Shown piece by piece: positions 36,346 through 48,506 of a stretch of 64,000 bases of DNA. Each line of letters begins with the position of its first letter. Positions within the stretch are counted from its first letter, which is position 1. This DNA comes from Ailanthus altissimus (taxonomy: Eukaryota > Streptophyta > Magnoliopsida > Sapindales > Simaroubaceae). The position numbers and the translations under genes are program-made. The DNA lies in the NCBI GenBank assembly GCA_946807835.1, contig OX327683.1:19039001-19103000 (forward strand), written 5' to 3'. The notes beneath the pieces are model-generated. The model was not told the DNA's origin. It worked only from the letters and a program-made list of their open reading frames with translations, and did not search any database.

Positions 36346-37399
36346 GCTATGTACTCATTATCAAACCAGCTTAAATCCTCGGATAACCCATTGTAGGTTT
36401 AGTAATGAGTACATACCCATTAAAGTAGATTTGATATTGAAACTCCAAACATGCAACGAATTAGAAAAGGATTTGATATTTAATTTTTTAAGCAGATAAG
36501 GATGCGAGTTTAGAGATATTCATCTCAAACCGGATCAGGTGCCATTCTTAATCTTCTACCAATTCTTATTTTTCGAATGTTCATATTTTTATAAAAATAT
36601 CAAATTGTTATATGGAACCAGACGTTTATACATTTATAAAAAATTGGTCTAACAACTCTTTGTACAAGAAAATTGCATAAACAAAATAATACATCTGAGT
36701 TAATTAATATATATATTTTTAATTTTTTAGTAATTTTCAGTTGAGAGAAATTATAGTCCAATTTGTTAAAAAAGCCAATGTCCACGTGGAAAATCATTTT
36801 AATCTTTTGCCAACCTTTCTGATTAACAAGAGTTTGGTTTCTAATCTTTATGGAGCTGCCTCAAATGGCTATCTTCTAGTGCATGCCAAAGGTGGATTGA
36901 ATCAAATGAAAACTGGGGCAGGCATCTATCATCCCAAATTTCAACTTTATTGGGTAATTTGACTTGTGTTAACATCGGTCATTATTTTTTTAAATATCAT
37001 TATTTTATTTATTTATATGTGTTTGTTAATGTCTACTAAATGATAATAAGTAAAATTCGATAGAGATACATGTTACTGTTGTTAGAATTTTTCTTGTTAC
37101 TATCATTGTTTTTTTTTTTCTAATATTGAAATTTTGAAAAACTCATATAATCTCCATAGTTGCTATAGCAAAGATCATGAATGCCACCTTGGTGCTCCAT
37201 TCCTTGGATCACATATCTTATTGGAGAGACCTGAGGTATGAATTTTCAATTGTATAGTTTTTGATAATTTTAAAGATTCTACTGGTTAACCAGGTTCTTG
37301 ATATTTGAGACAGTGATTTTAAGGATATATTTGACTAGAAGCACTTTATACAAGTATTAAAAGATGACATTGAGATTGTGGACAAATATTTAATCTAAA

Positions 37400-38922
37400 T
37401 TATATTTTTAATACATCGAAATACATCATTTACATTTGGCATTTTATATTAAAACACCACCTAACTACGCTCCTGCTATATTGAGTAAATGGAGACACAC
37501 AAGGCGATTCTTCTAATTTTACTAAGTAAGGATTTACCTTTAATTTTCTTACAAAAATAGGATGCTTCCATTCTCTGAGTGACAGGACATCTGTTGATAT
37601 GGCCGCTAGTAGAAATTTTTTTCATACTCTCTGTATAAAGTTACACTGAAAGAATAAATGTTCTATCGTTTCTCTGACTTTACCATAAAGTGGGCAATTT
37701 GTGAATATGTTAAGATCGCATTTAGCCAAACTCCCATTGATAGATAATCGTTTCTTCAGTGCAAGCTAAGTGATAAAACTATGTTTAGGGATATGTTGTA
37801 GACTCTATAGTAACATGTACCATCCCACTATAGGTGTTTTTATTTGTTATGTTCCTCTATGCACTAGCAATTGAAAATCTACATTAGGGCAACCATTCCA
37901 AATAATCATATCCTCTCTAGAGACATTAATGGAGAAGTTATGACGTATATAATCCCAAGCTTGAGTAATGTGTTCATCCAATAGGTTTGGTAAGGTTCAA
38001 GTCCCATTGCGTCAGCGGTCACTAACTTTTACATCTCGTGGTATATCAGAGTCACTAATATTGACATGGAGAAATTTGTTTATGATGGACTCACCATTCA
38101 ACCATGGATTACTCCAAAAAAGAAGTTTGATCCATTACCCAATTCATAACTAATCAATTTCTTTATGTGGCTTCGCAAATCTAGGAGTTTCTATCACGCC
38201 TAGTTATAGTCTAATGGTTATGTTATCCTCTAAAAGCCTAATCTTTAAAACCTATTATCAATCACCTACCTAGTCCATAAAGAGGATTTCACAGCCAGAA
38301 GATCCTATATATGTTTGATAAATGCAGCTTGATTCCAAGTGTGCAGAGATTTTATTCCCAATCCCCATTCTTTTTTGGTTAATAAAGATCATCCCAAGCA
38401 ACTAGACACTATTTTTTCTATGAATCATGACCATGTTGTAGGAACTTCCTAAAAATACCTTCCTCCTCCTTAATAATTGTCTTTGGTAGGATATAATAGA
38501 GTACCAATACACATTTATATTCATTAACATAGAATTAATTAGTTGTAATTCTCCTGCATATGATAACAACTTACCCGCCCAATTTGAAACTCTTGCAGTC
38601 ATTTTACTAATCAATTCTCGACAGTATTCATTCTTTAGTCTTTTAGAAATTATGAAGACATTTAAGTATTTAACTAGAAGAACACTACATTTAAATTATG
38701 TCAAATTCAAAATAGTCTCCTTTGTAGGTGTAGGTACATGGCCAAAAAATATTAAGCTCTTGCTTATAATTAGATGCAAGCCGAATACTTTGTAGAATTT
38801 ATCAAGAACTTTTCAGAATTGATCAACAAAATTTATGTCGCCATGAGAGAATAGGAACAAGTCATTAGCAAATATCAAGTGGTTCAATTTCATTCATTTA
38901 CACCTGTTATGGAAAATAAACT
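37400..38922 (-). mobile_element. LINE retrotransposon, 3' part (reverse transcriptase end and zf-RVT)
   Basis: Read on the minus strand the segment encodes LIFANDLFLFSHGD (the reverse transcriptase FADD-type motif, here with N), then WAGKLLSYAGELQLINSML, then NCPLYGKVRETIEHLFFQC, a zinc-binding zf-RVT-like region. All are typical of plant L1-type LINEs. Stops and frameshifts interrupt it. Its 5' continuation lies at 55,014-55,310, separated by about 16 kb of later insertions. The 3' end, somewhere near 37,400-37,500, is not sharply defined and no target duplication was found. Confidence 0.88.
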
Positions 38923-38960
38923 TGTCACGCCCCAGACCCAAAAGATCTGACACACGACAT

Positions 38961-40969
38961 TGTGAGGGTCAGTGCTTACGTGCCATCCCTAAATGTACAT
39001 ATACTTGTGTATTTATACAAGTGTACATTCTCATTAAATCGCTAATACTCATATATATAGTATTATACATGTAATATTGCAGACATTGTAGATCTGAAAG
39101 AGTTCGGATTAGATCTAAAGGAGTTTAGATAAAGGCTTATAGTTAACCACACTGAGAGATATAAATGCTAAATGTTAGCACAACTAAGTGTTAGATGGTT
39201 ATAATACTCAGTAGATCCAAGAGTTTGAGCCTTGTCTATAATGGGACATAGACCTGAGAATATACTAGTAACTGCATGTTGCAAGAGTTGCAATCGGGTA
39301 CCAGAAAATGCAAGTTGCGTAAGTATGTTCTTGAATACTTGTCCCTGATCTATTTCTGCCGATGCGAGTTTGTCGGTAGATATTTTTAATATAGATCAGC
39401 ATATGTCATACCTATAGGGTATAGATGGTCGTTCCTAGCCGACTGTGAGCTTGGAGCTCGTATTGACATATGGATATCCAATTAGGACTGGATATGGGAC
39501 AGACTCACGAGGGCCTCCAATAGACATCCTATATAAGCCATCAACAGAGGGTCCTCTTGAGTTGAGTAGTATACGTGGTCCTTTGATCTGAGTGCCACGG
39601 TGGGCTTGTAAGTAATCCACCATACTTTGGTTCCACGCATGTCATAGACCTTTCATGGTGTGACTGCTGGATATGGTTTGATGCTTATGGAGTCTGGTGT
39701 GTATAGATATGGGATCGGTCAGCTCGTATAGGGAGTTCGATTTCTAGATGCTTCGAGACTGTATCTCAAAAAATCTTGTGACCACAAGTATCAATCCCAG
39801 GAAAGAGTTTCGTCAGGGTAGAACAATATGGCAAATGAGTTTGCGCATATTGTTCAGTGAGATACAAGTCTGGAGATAAGATATGGATGAGCACTAGGGG
39901 ATTTGACGGTGCTAATCTATATCCCCGCACATCCAGATATCATGAGGGAAGGACTATACATATGCGTTGTAACCTCAACTTGCATGGTTCAACGCGCTAA
40001 TTTGTATATTCGTGACGTGTACATGGGGCATTGCCCACAGATTTATGGAATAGTTCCATTTGATGAATCAGACGTAGGACTTAGGGAGTCTCATGATATA
40101 GAGTGTATTCGTTGTGCACTGGGGTAGCGTGACGAATTAAATTGTTTAATCCAGCAATATTCAGCAATATCACGAGAATGCGTGCATGTCTGTATTTAAG
40201 TGTTAAATATAATAATTAGTTAATAATAATTATTTACTAATTGTATTAATGACACATGGCGTATTATGGACCCTCAGTAGAGTTTACCCAAGTGTGAAAT
40301 TTGGTAGGACCCACTAGGGGATAAACTTGGTAACTATTTATGAGAGACAAAATAGTCATTTTTTATTTTGATTATTTAATTATTAAATAATTAAATATAT
40401 TTCTTTTTATATTATATTATATATATATCAAGAAAAAGAAAGAAAAAAAGAGATTGAATTTGGCCAAATTGGCCGAGAGAAGAAGGGAAGCCGAAATAGA
40501 GAGAAAGAGAAAGAAAAAAGAAAGAAGAAGAAAAAGAAGAAGAAGAGAAAAAGAAAATAGGAAAAAATGAAATTGTTTCATTTTTCTTTATGCTTCCAAT
40601 TGAAGCAATGCTGGATTGCTTCAAACTCTCCATTTCTTATCATTTTAGAGAAAAGGATATAAACATACTCCCGACCATTTTAGAGATTAAGAGTTAATCC
40701 CGGACTGAATATAGAGTTGCTGTTCTAGCTCACCAAACCCACCATATTGATGACTAGAACTGCATACGAATTGATCTCCATACAGACTCCAGGAAAAATA
40801 TGTGTATAACGTTACACGTTTTGGTGAGTTCTCTATTCTATAAATATATTAATGCGATTAGTATATTGTATTTATTGTGTTTATTACAAAATTTATACAT
40901 TTTTGCTGCATTAGGCAATAGACATAATTACACATGCATACACCCACATGTGCCTTAGATCCGCCAACA
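38961..40969 (+). mobile_element. Solo LTR of the Copia family, 2,009 bases
   Basis: Aligns from TGTGAGGGTCAGTGCTTACG to CCGCCAACA with the LTRs of the complete element at 42,308-51,289. Flanks are GACAT (38,956-38,960) and AACAT (40,970-40,974), matching at four of five bases. No internal domain adjoins it. It contains an AT-rich stretch then a purine-rich AGAAAAAGAA tract near 40,430-40,560. Confidence 0.82.
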
Positions 40970-41140
40970 AACATAACTTACACTCATTCAATAATGTGCA
41001 CTTATAATTAATATTGCATAAAATTTCAAACTTGAATTCAACATAGAAATCATTAGCAAGTTACTAGTAAGTGCAACACAAAGATCAACTTATGATCATA
41101 CTTGGTAAAACATAAACCAAATATAACCACACCTAATAAA

Positions 41141-41540
41141 ATAAAACATAAGTATTTATTCAATAGGGACAAATCAAATATCTTAAACTACGTGTCCACA
41201 AATGAAACACTTAACAACCTAGTAACTTAGGAAACCCAAGGGACAACAAAACCTTTGCCAAATCGGCTAAGCACACATATACCTTATTTACCTGAAATCA
41301 CCATAAACTATAATGAGTATAAAACTCAGTAACTATACTGAGTATAAAACATAAGTATTTATTCAATAGGGACAAATCAAATATCTTAAACTACGTGTCC
41401 ACAAATGAAACACTTAACAACCTAGTAACTTAGGAAACCCAAGGGACAACAGAACCTTTGCCAAATCGGCTAAGCACACATATACCTTATTTACCTGAAA
41501 TCACCATAAACTATAATGAGTATAAAACTCAGTAAGCATA
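41141..41540. repeat. Near-perfect 203-base tandem duplication
   Basis: The unit starting ATAAAACATAAGTATTTATT at 41,141 restarts at 41,344. I saw only one difference (AAAACC versus AGAACC) before the second copy diverges at about 41,532. It lies within the outer repeat element and looks recent. Confidence 0.93.
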
Positions 41541-42307
41541 CTAGTTTTTTATATCAAAATAAAAATACACATATATACATAATGTATGTGTATATTATGT
41601 CGGGATAAATCAAAATTATAATCTTATCAAATCACATGCCAGGTAAGCGTTTACACATTATTTCAAAACATATAATAGGAATACCATCACTTAACTACTA
41701 CTTAGTAGGACTTTTATATCATATATCACATAATGAGCCAAATGTTACCCGTCGATGACATATCGTATAAGAGAAATAGTACAAGTGAGGTTTAAATTAC
41801 AAATATATAACACTCATACCCGAAGGTAAGAGCCAAACCCTCACCCTAATCATCAGTGAGTCCTCTCACATGCACCAATATGCCACCACAAGAATGTGAT
41901 GACTCATTTTTCCTTTAGGTACTAATAGAATCCTCCCTACATACGGAACACATAACATATACTAATCTCGAAGAAAATGTCACACATAAAGACTTCACAA
42001 ATCATATAAGGTGGCTAATAAGTAAATACTAAGTTCAAGCATCCTTAAAACACAAAACGTATCTCATGGACAGTTTTCACTTTAAAAGCTTTCTTTGTTA
42101 AAAATATTTTATTTTGAAAGCTCACTTTCATAAACACATGTATGTCCATGCTCAATTTCAATGCTCATATTCATAAACATATGTCTTTCACATTTCATAT
42201 CAAATATACTTTGGCATAACATAAACATATTTCTAAACACATTTACAAAATCATACATAAAAAATTATCATGTTTATTGTGATTTAGTAAAACTCTAGTA
42301 TACTTAC

Positions 42308-43823
42308 TATTGGGGTCGGTGCTTACGTGCCATCCCTGAATGTACATATACTTGTGCATTTATATAAGTGTATGTTCTCATTAAATCGCTAATACCCATT
42401 AATATGGTATTATGTAATGTAACATTATAGACATTGTAGATCTGAAGGAGTTTAGATTAGATCTAAATGAGTTTAGATAAAGGCTCATAGTTAGCCACGC
42501 TGAGAGATATAAATGCTAAATGTTAGCATAATTAATTATTGGATGGTTATAATACTCAGCATATCCAAGAGTTGGAGCATTGTATGTAATGAGACATAGA
42601 CCTGAGAATATACCAGTAACTGCATAGTTACAAGAGTTATAATCAGGTACCAGAAAATGCTAGTTGCGCAAGTATGTTTTTAAATAATTGACCATGATCT
42701 ATTTTTACTAATGCGGGTCTGTCGGTAGATACCTTTATACATAGATCAGCATCTGTCGTACCTATAGGGCATAGATGGTTATTCCTAATTGACTATAAGC
42801 TTGGAGCTCGTATTGACATTGGGTATTCAGTTAGGATTGGATATAGGATAGAATCACGAAGGCCTCTGCTAGACACCTTATGTAAGTTGTCAACGGAGGG
42901 TCCTCTCGAGCTGAGTAGTATACGTGGTCCTTTAACCTGACTACCACAGTGGGCTTGTAAATGATCCACCATACATTGGTTCCACGCATATCACAGACTT
43001 TTTATGGTGTGACCGCTAGGTGTCGCTGGGTATGGTTCGATGCTTATGGAGTTCGTGTGTACAAATATGGGATCCATCAGCTTACATAGGGAGTTTGATA
43101 TCGAGATGCTTCAAGAATGTATCTCGAAAAGTCTTATGGCTACAAGCATTAATCCCGGGAAAGAATTTTGCTAGGGTAGAACAATATGGCAAAAATGTTT
43201 GCGTATATTGTTTAGTGAGATGCGAGTCTAGAGATATGACATGGATGAGCACTAGGGGATTTGACGGTGATAATCTATATTCCCGTACATCCATGATATC
43301 ATGATGGAAGGACTATACGTATACGTTGTAACCTCAGCTTGTATGGTTCAATGCGCTGATTTGTATATCCGTGACGTATGCGTTGGGCATTGCTCACGGA
43401 CTCATGAAATAGTTCTATTTGACAAATAAGGCGTAGGACCTAGAAAGTCCCACAATATGGAGTGTACTCATGATACACTAGGGCAGCGTGCCAAATTAAA
43501 TATTTTAATCTAGCAATATTCAGCACTATCACGAGAATGCGTGCGTGTCTATATTTAAGTGTTAAATACAATAATTAGTTAATGATTGTTATTTACTAAT
43601 TGTATTATGATATGTGGTGTATTGTAGACCCTCAATTGAGTTTATCAAAGTGTGAAATTTGGTGGGACCCACTAAAGGATAGACTTGGTAACTATTTATG
43701 AGGAGCAAAATGATCATTTTATACTTTGATTATTTAATGGTTAAATAATCATAATATATCTCTTATTATATTATATAATATATTATTATATAAATATTAT
43801 ATAAATATTTTAATATATATTAG

Positions 43824-43854
<31 letters not shown>

Positions 43855-44394
43855 TGAGAAATGAAAGTAGTTTTGGGTGTGTTTTGGCCATTTGGCCGAG
43901 AAAGAAAGAAATGGAGAGGAGAAGAAGAAAGAAGAAAAAGAAGAGAAGAGGGAAAAAAATGAAATTGTTTTAGTTTTTGCTATGCTTCCATTAGAAGCAA
44001 TTTGAAGCAATGGTGTATTACTTCAAATTCTAAATTTCTTATCCTTTTAGAGAAAATGATGAAAAACACACACCGACCTTTTTTGGGTTTAAAAATAAAA
44101 TTCAGTGCTGGGTATAGGGTTGCTGTTCTAGCTCACCAAGCCCACCGTGTTGGTGACTAGAATTGCCCTTAAGTTTGTCTCTATGCGGACTCCAGAAAAT
44201 TATATGTATAACGTTACACGTTTAGGTGAGTTCTCTACCCTATAAATATATTAATGCGATTAATATATTTTATTTATTGTATTTATTACAAATTTCACGC
44301 TTCCGCCAGACTTAAATATGTATTGATATATATTTAGGCAATAAACACAATTGCATACGCATACACCCACGTGTACTAGATCCCTCCGTCGACA
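42308..44394 (+). repeat. Left LTR of the Copia element
   Basis: Starts TATTGGGGTCGG (the expected TGTT has changed to TATT) and ends CCGTCGACA. Contains an AT-rich stretch followed by (TA)n(GA)n near 43,822-43,855. Confidence 0.9.
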
Positions 44395-44399
44395 ACAAA

Positions 44400-44411
44400 T
44401 GGTATCAAAGC
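44400..44411 (+). other. Primer binding site (initiator Met tRNA)
   Basis: TGGTATCAAAGC lies five bases after the left LTR and differs at one base from TGGTATCAGAGC, the usual complement of the plant initiator methionine tRNA 3' end used by Copia elements. Confidence 0.85.
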
Positions 44412-45025
44412 TATTTAGGATTAATATGGGTGTTGTTTGAGTGAATGGATACAAAAGGCCCAGTGTAAATGGCACATTTCAAGTATTGAAACGGGTATGC
44501 CAAAGGGGAGCACGGGGCGGTGCAACACCAGTGGGCTAGGGCTGCAGCGTTAGAGGTTTGACCTCCCAGTGCTGCAGCGATGCATTTAGCACCATAACAG
44601 TGTACTGTTCAAGTGAACAATAGCACATGAATATTATTTTTACTATTTACAGCTATAGTAATTTTGAACAGTGTTTCAAAATTAATTTTGTATGTGTAGA
44701 TTTCTGAGATGTAGTAATAAAAGTTACCAGTCTACATTATAAATCGGGGTATATAAGATGCAGTGATAAAGAGTTATTGGTCTGCATTCTAAATTAGGAT
44801 TAATTTTTTCTATGTTGGTAACCATAATGGGAGCTCTACTAGTGGGGGCTAGTTGTGCTTGCATAAAAAAATTGATTAATTGAAAATCACTCTTCTTAGG
44901 AGTATGGAGACCATAGGATATAAAAATCTCTCTTAATCAAATTGAAGAATATTACATTATGAGATAATATTTTATTCTGATCCGTCTTATCAATATAGTG
45001 TTAGACGAATCACGTAGGCCTTTTT

Positions 45026-45320
45026 CAATATTACTACAACGTGAGAGACTTGGTCGGTTGGGCTTGGACTATACCGATTAAACATGAGATGAGGTAAATA
45101 TATGCGAAAGTATTGTCTAATATTGCTACAGCGTGAGGGTAGTATCGGTAACATATATTTGATCATTGATAAGTTAATTTGAAATACACTTATCAAATAT
45201 TGCTACAGCGTGAGGATAAGGTGTATTTAGGATCAAGAGGTAAGAGTTGCATGAGATGCAATTGACAAATCTTGTCTCCCTGTTGAGTTTACAAAGGCTA
45301 ATATTGCTACAACGTGAGGC
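45026..45320 (+). repeat. Four spaced copies of a 20-base motif in the Copia leader
   Basis: AATATTGCTACARCGTGAGG or close variants occur starting near 45,026, 45,119, 45,196 and 45,299. The first reads ATTACT in place of ATTGCT. Sequence between copies is not obviously repeated. They lie between the primer binding site and the first recognisable coding remnants. Confidence 0.85.
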
Positions 45321-48300
45321 TCGAGTAAATTTCAATGGGATCTACTTCCCGCTGTATAGTTTAAAAGAGTTTAAATTATCGTCTTCTCGTTTGAGAGATT
45401 ATCGGGATTATGTAAAGCAGTGGGAGGGTGTTTTAAATCGAAAATATAATTAGTATACCTATGATTTAAAACGTTCTATTAGCAATTTAATAACCACTCC
45501 TCTTACATCTCCCGTTATTTTGGCCTGTCAACTCTAATTGCTACTACAAACCAGCTGGTGTGCATAGTTGATGTAATCCAACTCTAGGATACTAGGATTT
45601 ACTCTGACTGGCAGATGAATCTTAGAAGTGTTTTGGATTTAAAATTTTTTGGATTTATTGTTGATTAGAGTTTGCCGTAAGGTAATTCTGATAACATCTA
45701 TCTAGAGGATTGAATAGAGAGAGTGTGACCCTCTTTGTTCATGGTGCTTCATCTCTATTCCAAGTATATCTAGTGAGACTAGATGCGTGAGGAGAAGAAG
45801 ATGAGATAAATATCCAGCATCAATCCTCAGAGACAATGTTTATCCAAAGATCAATAAGAGAACGAGTAGATAAAAAGTGTTTCCACTATAGTAAGGTTGG
45901 GTATTAGAAATCCATCTACTCTAAAAGCCTTATAATTGTCAAAAATACTCTCACGAGTTTGTGTTTGACACAAATAGACATTTTTAGGGCATATAATGCC
46001 AACTCAAGTTGGGTATGAGATACCGTACGTCCCTCCCATATCTTTAATATGTTGTAAGGATTGAGAGAGATTAGAATGCAACAACTTGTAAAAGTAAAGT
46101 TAAGTATAAGAAATGGTGATTTCTTGTAGGTCTAATTTGTTGGGCAACTTGACTTACTTCTTGTATGCAATAGAACAGTTGTATTGCATAATTGGTATGA
46201 TATTTTATAAGCTGAATGTCAGTTAATAAATGGATGTCATATACAATTAGAAATGTCTATAGATCAGAATCCTTAAAAGATAGGGAGTTGTGGTATATGA
46301 GTTTAGGTCATATAAACGTGAGATGCTTATCCGTTTGGTTAAAGATGATTGGACTCCTAATCTAACCATAAAGACTTAACCAATGTATGAATAAAGTATT
46401 CACGGAGTGATCAAATATACCAGAATGTATATCACATCCCTTTGATTAAATTAAGGTAGTGAGTACATTAACAGTAAATTTCTGTTTGTCTAAGGAAGAA
46501 TGAGATTCTCACTATTATAGTCTTCCAGGTACTCCACAACATAATAATATTTCAGAGAGGAGGAATCATATTTTATTAGATATGGTCTGATCAATAATGA
46601 GTGTTACCGATTTATATCTGTGAAAATATGCTCCAAATACAACTGCTTATTAAATAGAGTTCCATCAGAAGCTGTTCCTTCAATTCCGTATGAGATACAG
46701 AAAGGAAGGAAGCAATTTCTTAAATATGTTAAGACTTAGAGTTGTCCTATTTATATAAGGGTTACGTAGCAGGGTATCTTGTTTTGTAAGAGTTACTCAA
46801 CAGGATAAATAATACCCAAAAGGTATAAGTATAGGTTCACTGTGTATTCTATGAATTCAATAGAATACTAGTTTTATGATTCAGAGAAGTGAAGTATGTT
46901 CATTTCTTGGTTTACCATTATCTTTAAGAAAGAGTTTCTCACAGATCGTGGGAATCATAGAAAGATTGAACTCAGTGAGTCAATTTATAAATCAATGAAC
47001 CAAGGATAAGAACTCAGGCTCAATTAAGTAGTGACCTTTTAGCACATCTCCAAATAGGTTGGAAAAGATGTCTAGTTCACCATTTAGGTATGGTTGATGC
47101 CTGAATGTGAACTTGGAGTTTTTTTGGTAGAAGAAAATCATCATTTGACCTACAGAAAGACGATGTTAAACATCAATTCATAAAGCACAAAGAAGCCATG
47201 GAAACAAAATTTAACTTTATGCATCAGAATCAAGTCTAGGACTTGGTTAAGCTACCAGTGAAAATTGTTTTCATTAGTTGTAAAAGGTTTACAAAGGGGT
47301 AATAGAAGGTAGAGACCTTCTGAGCCCTATATTGGTTCTAGAAAGGTAATCCTCAGTGATCTGAGATTAACTGAGGGAAAATCTTTGGACCAAAATTAAT
47401 ACTAAAGTCGATTAGAATATTATTGGCTGTTGTAGTATATTATGACCTTGAGGTTTGGCAGATGGATGTAAAGACAGTGTTCCTAGATGGATATCTCGAG
47501 TAAGAGATATTCATGGAACGTACCTGAAAGTTTTACGTCTAGCCAGACTTCTACTCTAGTGTGCATAAAAGGTCAGTAGGAGCATGATAGTCTTCTTGAT
47601 GCTCTTTGTTGATGACATATTGGTCATTAGGAATAATGTCAGTATGTTATAATCGGTCAGAAGTAACTTGTAAGTATTTATCCATAAAAGATTTAGCAGA
47701 GGCTTTCTTTATACTAAGTATAAAGCTTTATAGATATAGAGCTGGAAAGCTGATAGGACTCTCGTAAATCATTTCACATCAATAGACTTGGTGTTCGTCT
47801 TTCGAGGAGAGTGTCTCTTCAGACGAGAAAGTTAGAGTGGCTAACACACCAAATATATCAACTCTTTAGAGCTTGATGTATGCTATGATATGATTGAGAC
47901 TTGAGATCAGTTTAGCTATAAGAGTTACGAGTCGAGTTTAATTTGATTCAATTGGGCGCCATTTGATGGTAGTTAAATATATCCTAAGGTACCTTGAGGG
48001 CACAAAGGATAAATTTCTCAGAATAGACAAAATGGCTTAGAAAGATGCATAAAGTCGGACTTTTAGTTTGACCTAGATGATAAAGAGTCTACATCTGAGA
48101 ATGTGCTAATTCTAAATGGTACTAAGTGAGTTAGAATTGTACTAAACTGGGATTCATTGCAGACCTATAAGTACGTAGCGAAAGCGATGGTGAGGATTCA
48201 TAGGTTTATCGCTGGCCGTGGAAGAGTTCCAACACAGATGAATCATATCCTATGATTTTGCGATGAAACTAAGTTGTTGTATAGGTCAACGTGCCAAGAG

Positions 48301-48492
48301 GACACCAGTAATCTAATCGTGTTGAGAGGAGTCTCACATGACTAGAGGGATATTGGCTGAAGGAGATGTGATTATTTATAGAAGTGCTCTATAAATAATT
48401 TAGCAGACTCACATTCTAATGCCATGACTCTAAAAGTATTTATGAAACACGGAGAGTCGATATATATGAGATACCATCAGGAATAACACTAG

Positions 48493-48506
48493 AGCAAGTA
48501 GGAGAT
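48493..48506 (+). other. Polypurine tract of the Copia element
   Basis: AGCAAGTAGGAGAT immediately precedes the TGTTGG start of the right LTR. This is the usual position and composition for priming plus-strand synthesis in plant Copia elements. Confidence 0.75.

Larger units (their letters stand above)
31684..37388 (+). pseudogene. O-fucosyltransferase pseudogene, 5' half (exons 1-5)
   Basis: Plant O-FucT family (type II Golgi glycosyltransferase). Exon 1 (about 31,684-32,124) has MKYKRRLVSESNG, then after one frameshift RKRLERGYWSSEARTIINIE and a hydrophobic membrane anchor LMVLAFLGMVLF. Exon 2 (35,684 on) encodes TSEIWTKPNSDNYYKCID. Exon 3 (about 36,833-36,914) encodes NGYLLVHAKGGLNQMKTG. 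Exon 4 (37,160-37,235) encodes VAIAKIMNATLVLHSLDH. Exon 5 (about 37,311-37,388) encodes DFKDIFD, then a stop (TAG where the family has Trp), then KHFIQVLKDDIEIVDKY. Exon 3 has lost the donor that the upstream copy keeps. A solo LTR, a Gypsy-like LTR piece and a minisatellite element sit in or near its introns. The gene is then cut by the LINE and resumes at about 55,310. Confidence 0.88.
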
